A stretch of 32,991 nucleotides of DNA, from NCBI GenBank assembly GCA_017984035.1, contig JAGOAF010000009.1, positions 1 through 32,991 of the forward strand, written 5' to 3'. The first letter of the stretch is position 1, and each line of letters begins with the position of its first letter. A program made the position numbers and the translations under genes. Positions 26,262-32,055 of the stretch are shown here, in pieces. Source of the DNA: Flavobacterium sp. (GTDB lineage Bacteria; Bacteroidota; Bacteroidia; Flavobacteriales; Flavobacteriaceae). The notes beneath the pieces are model-generated. The model was not told the origin of the DNA. It searched no databases and saw only the letters and a list, made by a program, of their open reading frames with translations.

Positions 26262-26720
26262 TTAATCTTTTCTTTGACCTCTATTTCGGTACTGAAGCAA
26301 CAATTTTCTATTAAAATCTTCTTCAGATTTTTTAAGTTTTATGATTTTTGATGCAGGAATAATTCCTTTTAAATTAAGTATGAATTTTTTGCGAAGTAAA
26401 TAAAACTCTTCTTCATTAGTTTCCATTTGACTCAATAGTAAATTCGCTTCCTTCTCGGTCATTTTATCTTTTCCATCACGGTATCGTTTAATAAACGATC
26501 TCATTTTTAAATGTTTTAATTCAAATTCTTTTTCTTCGAAGGTATTGTAAATAGGCCAAAATTTTTCTGCTTCGGCACTATTTAAATCTAACTCTGTAGT
26601 TATAAATGCAACTTTCATGGCTTTAATTTGATCTCTTTTTTCTTTCATCTTTTCACTTTGTGCAAAAGTGCTGAAAGTGCTAAATAAAAGTAATGCGAAT
26701 ACTAGGTTAAGAAGTTTCAT
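26262..26720 (-). CDS. Spy/CpxP-like periplasmic protein of the ECF module
   Basis: 152-aa exported helical protein: signal peptide 1-20 (ending TFAQ), then charged helices with the pattern F-x-T-x-x-L-x-L-x-x-x-E-A-E-K-F-W-P-I-Y near residues 39-58. This resembles the LTxxQ/Spy/CpxP fold that senses misfolded protein or metal. In flavobacteria, such genes directly follow an ECF sigma and an anti-sigma and are often named sensor of ECF-type sigma factor. It starts 23 nt after the anti-sigma candidate, so it is the third gene of the module. Direct sensing is inference. Confidence 0.78.
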   Translation of the reverse strand: MKLLNLVFALLLFSTFSTFAQSEKMKEKRDQIKAMKVAFITTELDLNSAEAEKFWPIYNTFEEKEFELKHLKMRSFIKRYRDGKDKMTEKEANLLLSQMETNEEEFYLLRKKFILNLKGIIPASKIIKLKKSEEDFNRKLLLQYRNRGQRKD

Positions 26721-26743
26721 AATTTATAGTATTAATTGATATT

Positions 26744-27157
26744 TTATTCTGATAAAAGTCTCTCTAAATCGGAATTGGTGCTTAGATGTTCTTCGATGAT
26801 ATCGTCTTTTAGTTGAATTGTCGCCCCCATCTTATTTAAATCGTCTTCGTCTAATTCACTAATTAGATCATATTGATTGATGTTAGTTTGATAACTTAAA
26901 TGATTTTCTAAAGTAGTTAGATCTAATTCCTCTGCAGGTTTTGGCAGTTGTTTAAAAATGGGGATAAATAATCCAATTATTAATAAGGCTGCTACTGCCA
27001 TAAGTAGTTTGCTTTTTTGTTTATACAGCGGAATCACCCTATTTGTTTCATCGGGTAATTGCGAAAGAACTTTATTTGAAAAATCCTCAAAGTAGTTGTC
27101 TGGAACTATAAATCCAGAGGTAGTTTTCGGTACGTTTTCTAAATTAAATTTTTTCAT
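26744..27157 (-). CDS. Single-pass membrane protein, candidate anti-sigma factor
   Basis: 137-aa protein with a cytoplasmic N-terminus of about 49 residues, one transmembrane segment (about 50-68) and a periplasmic acidic tail of about 65 residues. The N-terminal V-P-D-N-Y-F-E-D-F segment recurs in proteins next to Bacteroidota ECF sigma genes (recollection). There is no HxxxCxxC zinc motif. Its position between the sigma gene and the Spy-like gene, and its topology, make an anti-sigma role likely but unproven. It starts 33 nt after the sigma gene stop and carries its own ECF-like promoter copy in that gap. Confidence 0.72.
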   Translation of the reverse strand: MKKFNLENVPKTTSGFIVPDNYFEDFSNKVLSQLPDETNRVIPLYKQKSKLLMAVAALLIIGLFIPIFKQLPKPAEELDLTTLENHLSYQTNINQYDLISELDEDDLNKMGATIQLKDDIIEEHLSTNSDLERLLSE

Positions 27158-27168
27158 GGCAAGGTTTT

Positions 27169-27191
27169 GACTAAAAAGAGTTTAAAAGGTT
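27169..27191 (-). promoter_or_regulatory. ECF-like promoter copy before the anti-sigma gene
   Basis: On the minus strand AACC, 16 nt, GTC lies in the gap before the anti-sigma ATG (27157), as part of a 12-bp repeat (ATTAAACCTTTT) shared with the region before the sigma gene. The pattern resembles AAC/GTC ECF promoters. Confidence 0.4.
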
Positions 27192-27733
27192 TAATTAGAA
27201 GTGACATAGGCTTCTATTTTTTTTACGGCATGGTGATAGGATGCTTTTAATGCGCCAACTGAAGTGTCTAAAATAGTTGCGATTTCTTCGTATTTTAATT
27301 CTTCAAAATACTTCATTTTGAAAACTAATTGTTGTTTTGTGGGTAATAAAGCTATAGCTTTTTGTAGTTTGAGCTGAATTTCATTTCCATCAAAAAAAAC
27401 ATCCGATTGCAGATTATCAATTATTTTAGCATTTATTTCTTCCGTAGAAGTATTATTTTTTTTGGCTTTTTGTTTGATAAAGGTTAGCGACTCATTAGTA
27501 GCTATACGGTACATCCAAGAATATAGCTTACTATCACCTTTGAAGTTCTTTAGGTTTTGATATACTTTAATAAAGGTATTTTGTAAGACATCGTCAGTAT
27601 CGTCATGATTCAAAACGATATTTCTAATATGGAAATAAAGTGGTTTTTGGTAGGTATGCAAGAGTTTTTGAAACGCTTCATTTTGCGTTTTAGGATCCAA
27701 TAATTCTTGAATAAATTCTTTTTCTTCTTGCAA
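27191..27733 (-). CDS. ECF-type RNA polymerase sigma factor
   Basis: 180-aa sigma-70 family factor. Region 2 spans about 20-90, with DDVLQNTFIKVYQNL at 47-61 (core binding) and W73-M-Y-R-I-A-T-N-E-S (-10 recognition). Region 4 spans 125-178, with Y148-E-E-I-A-T-I-L as the first helix of the HTH and S158-V-G-A-L-K-A-S as the recognition helix. Regions 1 and 3 are absent, as in ECF factors. The start codon is TTG: an in-frame stop lies four codons upstream and no early ATG exists. It heads the sigma, anti-sigma, Spy-like cassette and probably drives its own expression. Confidence 0.93.
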   Translation of the reverse strand: MQEEKEFIQELLDPKTQNEAFQKLLHTYQKPLYFHIRNIVLNHDDTDDVLQNTFIKVYQNLKNFKGDSKLYSWMYRIATNESLTFIKQKAKKNNTSTEEINAKIIDNLQSDVFFDGNEIQLKLQKAIALLPTKQQLVFKMKYFEELKYEEIATILDTSVGALKASYHHAVKKIEAYVTSN

Positions 27734-27753
27734 GATTTTTGTTTAACAGATTA

Positions 27754-27776
27754 GAGTATAAGCAATTCAAAAGGTT
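27754..27776 (-). promoter_or_regulatory. Candidate autoregulated ECF promoter before the sigma gene
   Basis: On the minus strand AACC (27776-27773), 16 nt, CTC (27756-27754). It contains the same ATTAAACCTTTT repeat found before the anti-sigma gene. Transcription would begin about 12 nt before the TTG start. Confidence 0.45.
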
Positions 27777-27787
27777 TAATCAAACGA

Positions 27788-28882
27788 TTAAATTTTTGAT
27801 GCATTGGTTTCTGTTTCTGAATCTGGAGCTTTTACAGTTTCTGGAACTATTACGGAAGTTGCTTTTTTGGGTTTAACCGGAAAGTACAATTCAGTTTTCC
27901 ATTTTGAAGGATTTTTAATATCTGTTTTACTGATGGTAAATATTGCTAGATGAGAAAATGGAGAGTCAGGTGTAATTACTTTTTGATTAATGTACGATTT
28001 CGATTTTTTTAGGGCTTCTTTGGTATGCGAATAGTCTCCGTAAAGGGATGTTTTAATAGCGGTAAATGATTTTAATTCATCCGCTAAAATATCACTTCCC
28101 TCACTCGTAATAATTGCTTCTTTGATAGGAATACAAAGCGAAATTTTGGCTAATCTACTTTTTTCATCATAGGTATGGTAAATAATGAAAGGTTTTCCAT
28201 TGCGTTCAATATCATTTTGCTCACAAAAAGCAATAATTTTTGGAAAAACAATTCTCGAATTTCGGACTATCTTATTAATTTTACTTGTAAAACTCTGATA
28301 TAAATATGGTGTTCCCAATTTTTGAACTAATCCATTTACTTTTATTTTGTAGGTATTGATTTCATATACCAAACTACGATCTAGGTTAACCAAACTTTTA
28401 TCAAAAAGGTCACCAATAATTTTCTGGGCCCCACCATGCAAAGCAGTGTAAATTTTATAAGAGAAACTCATTTCTCCTACTGATTTTACAGTAACTTTTG
28501 TGCCTCCTAAAGTATCTTTGAATACCCATGTGATTTTGAATTTGGAATCATCCCAATCCATTTTTTGATGGATACTATCATTTTCTTTTAACGAGAAAGT
28601 TTGAATTGTTCCACCACCTTCAGAGCCTTCCCAGGAAAATTTGGCTCCTTTACCTAAAGTATTTTTGGAGAATTGGCCTTTTAATGAAGTGTCTTCCAAA
28701 ATTAGATCCATAAAATCTTGCCAGTTTTCAGCATCATTCACGTAATTATATACGTTTGATTTTGAAGTATGAATAATTTTACTTTTTTCGATGTAAAATT
28801 TACCTTTTTGCGTTGCGATAAAAACAGAAAAAGATATAAAACTAAGCAAAAGTAAAAGGAAGATATATTTTAAGATTTTCAT
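27788..28882 (-). CDS. Membrane-anchored SRPBCC plus GyrI-like protein
   Basis: 364-aa protein with an N-terminal membrane anchor (about 6-24). An SRPBCC/START-like domain follows (about 35-175, with V-Y-N-Y-V-N-D-A-E-N-W-Q-D-F near 44-57), then a GyrI/AraC effector-binding-like domain (about 190-345), and a proline- and acid-rich tail. Both domains bind small hydrophobic or amphipathic molecules in other proteins; the ligand here is unknown. There is no DNA-binding domain. It lies directly upstream of the ECF sigma gene (54 nt) on the same strand, so read-through is possible. Confidence 0.8.
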   Translation of the reverse strand: MKILKYIFLLLLLSFISFSVFIATQKGKFYIEKSKIIHTSKSNVYNYVNDAENWQDFMDLILEDTSLKGQFSKNTLGKGAKFSWEGSEGGGTIQTFSLKENDSIHQKMDWDDSKFKITWVFKDTLGGTKVTVKSVGEMSFSYKIYTALHGGAQKIIGDLFDKSLVNLDRSLVYEINTYKIKVNGLVQKLGTPYLYQSFTSKINKIVRNSRIVFPKIIAFCEQNDIERNGKPFIIYHTYDEKSRLAKISLCIPIKEAIITSEGSDILADELKSFTAIKTSLYGDYSHTKEALKKSKSYINQKVITPDSPFSHLAIFTISKTDIKNPSKWKTELYFPVKPKKATSVIVPETVKAPDSETETNASKI

Positions 28883-28904
28883 ATTGACTGTAAAAGGGTT
28901 GCTT

Positions 28905-28918
28905 ACGTAAAGTTACGT
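28905..28918. promoter_or_regulatory. Inverted repeat upstream of the SRPBCC/GyrI-like gene
   Basis: ACGTAA-AG-TTACGT, a perfect 6-2-6 inverted repeat centred about 29 nt before the ATG. It could be a dimeric operator. No regulator is identified. Confidence 0.3.
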
Positions 28919-28955
28919 TATTTTATTTCACAATAACAGTTGAAAGAAAAATATA

Positions 28956-29144
28956 CTAGCGCTTAAAGAAAATCTTGATTACAAAAAGTAATCCTATAAA
29001 TACTAAAAAACCGATCAATATTTTATAATTCCCTTTGTAAAAAATTTGGTGCAATCGCGCATCTTTTCGATAAGAAAAAAACATTGCAATTACAAAAGCT
29101 ATAAAAAAAAGGAGTCCGAAGATTAATTGTCCTGTACTAAACAT
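28956..29144 (-). CDS. Small two-pass membrane protein of unknown function
   Basis: 62-aa protein with two transmembrane segments (about 5-23 and 41-59) joined by a basic loop (S-Y-R-K-D-A-R), so both ends would face the periplasm. The ATG start, a good upstream promoter element and normal codon use argue that it is real. I do not recognise a named family. It lies 73 nt before the SRPBCC/GyrI-like gene on the same strand. Confidence 0.68.
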   Translation of the reverse strand: MFSTGQLIFGLLFFIAFVIAMFFSYRKDARLHQIFYKGNYKILIGFLVFIGLLFVIKIFFKR

Positions 29145-29162
29145 CTGTTGAAAATTTTAAAG

Positions 29163-29170
29163 CAAATTTA
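29163..29170 (-). promoter_or_regulatory. Candidate -7 element for the small membrane protein gene
   Basis: TAAATTTG on the minus strand matches TAnnTTTG, 18 nt before the ATG. No -33 match at the usual spacing. Confidence 0.45.
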
Positions 29171-29212
29171 GGTAATTATTCAAGAATAGTTGTTAATTTT
29201 CCAATCCATTTA

Positions 29213-29611
29213 ATGAATCAAATTATGCAAAAACAAATTAAAGCAGTCAAGGAATTTCATACCGCATTTCGAATAGGACATAGTGAGTCACCCGTTGCCG
29301 ATTTAGGAGAAACTAAAAAGCACCTTCGCTATAACTTAATGAAGGAAGAAAATGAAGAGTATTTAGAAGCTGTTTTAAACAATGACTTGGTCGAAATAGC
29401 AGATGCATTAGGTGATATGCTGTATATCCTTTGTGGGACAATTATTGAACACGGTTTACAACATAAAATCGAGGAAGTGTTTGACGAAATTCAAAGATCG
29501 AATATGAGTAAACTGGGTGAAGATGGCAATCCAATTTATCGTGAGGACGGAAAGGTAATGAAAGGACCTAATTATTTTAAACCTGATTTTTCGAAAATAT
29601 TAGGAGAATAA
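29213..29611 (+). CDS. MazG-like nucleotide pyrophosphohydrolase
   Basis: 132-aa all-alpha protein of the MazG/HisE-like superfamily. The metal-binding motifs are E-E-N-E-E near 45-49 and E-I-A-D-A-L-G-D near 62-69, the EExxE...ExxD pattern. It should split nucleoside triphosphates to monophosphate and pyrophosphate; the natural substrate is unknown. The C-terminal D-G-K-V-M-K-G-P-N-Y-F-K-P-D segment is typical of the phosphoribosyl-ATP pyrophosphohydrolase-like group. An ATG four codons downstream is an alternative start. Confidence 0.87.
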   Translation: MNQIMQKQIKAVKEFHTAFRIGHSESPVADLGETKKHLRYNLMKEENEEYLEAVLNNDLVEIADALGDMLYILCGTIIEHGLQHKIEEVFDEIQRSNMSKLGEDGNPIYREDGKVMKGPNYFKPDFSKILGE

Positions 29612-29631
29612 CAAATTGAAATGTTTGATAT

Positions 29632-29667
29632 AAAAAAAGCGATTTTCAGATGAAAATCGCTTTTTTA
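29632..29667. terminator. Bidirectional terminator between the MazG-like gene and ilvE
   Basis: A 16-bp stem (29633-29648 with 29651-29666, core GCGATTTTCA) with flanking A and T runs. It lies between two converging genes. The 2-nt loop means the innermost pairs will open. Confidence 0.9.
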
Positions 29668-29683
29668 TTTTGGTTTACTCAAG

Positions 29684-30739
29684 TTATACTTTTACAGTCC
29701 ACCCAAAAGTATCTTCGGCTAACTTATTTTGTATATTAGTTAATTTTAATTTCAAATCAGATGCAACCGAATTGTCTAATTTAGGCAATTCATAATAATG
29801 ATCTTTATAAGAAAATCCAGCAATCGGACTAATTACAGCAGCTGTTCCTGCACCAAAAATTTCTTTTAGACTTCCGTTATTAGCAGCCTCAACTAATTCA
29901 TTTACGAGTACAGATCGAATTTCCACATTGATGCCTTCTCTCTTAGCTAAATCAATTAATGTTTTTCGTGTAACCCCATCAAGAATTCTTTCACTAGTTG
30001 GAGCAGTAAATAAAGTATCGTTGATTCTGAAAAACACGTTCATCGTACCCGCTTCTTCTAGTTTAGTATGGGTTGCATCATCGGTCCAAATTACTTGTTG
30101 GAATCCTTCTTTGTTAGCCAAATTAGTTGGGTAAAATTGGCCTGCATAATTTCCAGCTGCTTTTGCAGCACCAATTCCGCCATTAGCGGCTCTACTGTAA
30201 TGCTCAGCAACAATAACTTTTACTTCTCCAGCATAATAAGATTTTACAGGAGATAAAATGATCATAAATTTATAATTGTCAGAAGGATTGGCAATCACTC
30301 CAGTTCCAGTACCAATCATGAACGGTCTGATGTACATGGAGTTTCCATTACCTTTTTTTACCCAGGCTTGATCTATTTTAAGTAATTCTTTTAGTCCGTT
30401 CATAAAAATTGCTTCGGGAACTTCTGGCATAGCCATTCTAATAGCAGATTTGTTGAAACGATTGAAATTTTCATCGGGTCTGAACAACCAAATAGCATCT
30501 TGCTCATCTTTGTAGGCTTTCATTCCCTCAAAAATCGCTTGACCATAATGAAACACACGTGTTGATGGATCAACCAAAAAGGGTGCGTAAGGTTTAATAG
30601 TAGGTGTTTGCCATACTCCATTTATAAAATCACATTCAAATAAATGGTCAGTAAAAACAGCTCCAAAGCTTAAATTTTCAAAATCAACTTCATTTATTTT
30701 TGAAGTAGTTGAACGAATAATTTCAATTTGTGAACTCAT
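29684..30739 (-). CDS. ilvE: Branched-chain amino acid aminotransferase
   Basis: 351-aa fold-type IV PLP enzyme of the longer BCAT-II type, which interconverts leucine, isoleucine and valine with their keto acids. The Schiff-base lysine is K193 in AAKAAGNYAGQ. FHYGQAIFEGMKAY at 63-76 is the conserved substrate region, R95 in FNRF and R138 in YIRP fit the family, and GAGTAAVISPI near 301-311 binds the PLP phosphate. It is a single gene here, far from other ilv genes. An inverted repeat sits in its leader. Confidence 0.95.
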   Translation of the reverse strand: MSSQIEIIRSTTSKINEVDFENLSFGAVFTDHLFECDFINGVWQTPTIKPYAPFLVDPSTRVFHYGQAIFEGMKAYKDEQDAIWLFRPDENFNRFNKSAIRMAMPEVPEAIFMNGLKELLKIDQAWVKKGNGNSMYIRPFMIGTGTGVIANPSDNYKFMIILSPVKSYYAGEVKVIVAEHYSRAANGGIGAAKAAGNYAGQFYPTNLANKEGFQQVIWTDDATHTKLEEAGTMNVFFRINDTLFTAPTSERILDGVTRKTLIDLAKREGINVEIRSVLVNELVEAANNGSLKEIFGAGTAAVISPIAGFSYKDHYYELPKLDNSVASDLKLKLTNIQNKLAEDTFGWTVKV

Positions 30740-30759
30740 AATAAGTAATTATTTTAAAA

Positions 30760-30784
30760 GATACGTAATAAGAATATACGTATC
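30760..30784. promoter_or_regulatory. Inverted repeat in the ilvE leader
   Basis: GATACGTA (30760-30767) and TACGTATC (30777-30784) are perfect 8-bp arms around a 9-nt loop, ending 21 nt before the ilvE ATG. It could be a DNA operator or an RNA hairpin. Confidence 0.45.
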
Positions 30785-30818
30785 AGATATGATGTGTGAT
30801 TTTATTTTTTAATGTTTA

Positions 30819-30826
30819 CAAAATTA
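30819..30826 (-). promoter_or_regulatory. Candidate -7 element of the ilvE promoter
   Basis: TAATTTTG on the minus strand matches TAnnTTTG. Transcription from it would give a leader of about 75 nt that includes the inverted repeat. No -33 match is seen at 19 nt; a TTTG lies 24 nt upstream. The rest of the 298-nt region to mnmD is AT-rich and without a gene. Confidence 0.4.
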
Positions 30827-30981
30827 AATAAAAAACGCTAAAAAACTTATCAAAATAGTATTAATTACAGCTTTTGACTGAGATTTATTTATATTTAAAA
30901 ATAATCATACAATTAGGCTCGATTTATGGGAATTACATAAAAAATATCATTTTTTTTCGAATGAAACGTTTTTGTTTTAAC

Positions 30982-30989
30982 TAATTTTG
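30982..30989 (+). promoter_or_regulatory. Candidate -7 element of the mnmD promoter
   Basis: TAATTTTG matches TAnnTTTG. It predicts a start site near 30993, which lies downstream of the most upstream TTG in the mnmD frame and so favours the later start. The -33 region has only TTTC. Confidence 0.45.
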
Positions 30990-31037
30990 GACAGATTATA
31001 TAATGGCATAAATAGTATTAATATCAATACCTATTCA

Positions 31038-31706
31038 TTGGAAAGAGAAATTATTCAAACTCTTGATGGCTCAACAACAATTCATCTTAAAGAATGGGAT
31101 GAATGTTACCATTCAAAACACGGTGCAATTCAAGAAGCAAAACATGTATTTATAGACCATGGACTTTCGTTATTTTCCAATCAATCGATTTCTATTTTAG
31201 AGATCGGTTTTGGAACAGGTTTGAATGCCTTTATCACTTTTTTAGAATCGCAACATTTGAATCAGCAGGTTAATTATGTTGGAGTGGAAGCTTATCCTGT
31301 AAGTGCTTCTGAGGTGCTTGCTATGAATTATGTAGATGAGTTAAATGCGACATCTCAAAAAGTAGTTTTCGAAAAAATGCACGAGAGTCAATGGGACGAA
31401 AAATTTGCATTGAATGCTAAATTTAATTTGACCAAAAGAAAGCTGTTTTTTGATGAAATAGATGATAAAGAACAATTTGATCTAATATATTTTGATGCTT
31501 TTGGGTATAGAGTTCAACCCGAATTGTGGAGTACAGCAATTTTTAAAAAGATGTATGATGCGCTACGACCTGGCGGAAAATTAGTTACTTACGCTGCCCG
31601 TGGCGTAGTTAAGCGAAGTATGATTGAGGTTGGATTTACCGTTGAGAAATTACCTGGCCCACCAGGTAAAAGAGAAATGTTTCGAGCAAGTAAAGCAATT
31701 GATTAA
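31038..31706 (+). CDS. mnmD: tRNA U34 methyltransferase MnmD
   Basis: 222-aa stand-alone methyltransferase equivalent to the N-terminal half of MnmC. It methylates 5-aminomethyl-2-thiouridine at the wobble base to mnm5s2U. The SAM loop is L-E-I-G-F-G-T-G-L-N-A-F about 55 residues in. Y-F-D-A-F-G then marks the active region, followed by LRPGG and the C-terminal LPGPPGKREM segment of the family. No FAD domain (MnmC1) is attached. I chose the TTG at 31038, which gives a start like MEREIIQTLDGST; an earlier TTG at 30987 overlaps the promoter element and adds 17 residues unlike the family. Confidence 0.9.
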   Translation: MEREIIQTLDGSTTIHLKEWDECYHSKHGAIQEAKHVFIDHGLSLFSNQSISILEIGFGTGLNAFITFLESQHLNQQVNYVGVEAYPVSASEVLAMNYVDELNATSQKVVFEKMHESQWDEKFALNAKFNLTKRKLFFDEIDDKEQFDLIYFDAFGYRVQPELWSTAIFKKMYDALRPGGKLVTYAARGVVKRSMIEVGFTVEKLPGPPGKREMFRASKAID

Positions 31707-31826
31707 ATAAAATTTAGGGAATAAAATAAATTACTTAAATCTTCGTTAAAATAGCGCTATGTCATTTACTATTGATGTAATTTTATACAACGAAAAATGA
31801 AAGTTTAACCCAAAATTGAATTCATT

Positions 31827-32024
31827 ATGACAAAAGTAATGCTTGACTACACCAAATCTATTCTAGAAAGAGTCAGTTTTGATCCTGCCCTTTTTTACAA
31901 AGAATTACAAAAAGCAATTAAAACTTTACTGCCCCACGAAATGGAACAATTAAAAAAATGGTTGTATAGATTTACCAATGGAAAACCAGAATTGAAGCTT
32001 TGTTTGGTAGTTATTAATTCATAA
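31827..32024 (+). CDS. Small conserved-looking protein of unknown function
   Basis: 65-aa soluble protein, mostly helical and basic, containing Y-K-E-L-Q-K-A-I-K-T-L-L-P-H-E and W45-L-Y-R-F. It has an ATG start and a strong terminator directly after the stop. I have the impression of similar short proteins in other flavobacteria, but cannot confirm it. No known motif is visible. The neighbours (mnmD upstream on the same strand, oxyR convergent) give no hint of role. Confidence 0.68.
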   Translation: MTKVMLDYTKSILERVSFDPALFYKELQKAIKTLLPHEMEQLKKWLYRFTNGKPELKLCLVVINS

Positions 32025-32055
32025 AAAAAAGGAACCAATTTGGTTCCTTTTTTTT
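32023..32055. terminator. Bidirectional terminator between the 65-aa gene and oxyR
   Basis: GGAACCA (32031-32037) pairs with TGGTTCC (32041-32047), flanked by 8 A and 8 T. The oxyR stop codon lies within the T side. Confidence 0.9.

Noticed and set aside
31751..31760. ATAGCGCTAT palindrome between mnmD and the 65-aa gene
   Set aside because: Ten bases, no second site or promoter nearby; expected by chance at this length scale.
31759..31800. 13-codon frame upstream of the 65-aa gene (ATG to TGA)
   Set aside because: Very short, no run of regulatory codons and no attenuator hairpin after it; chance is the simplest view.
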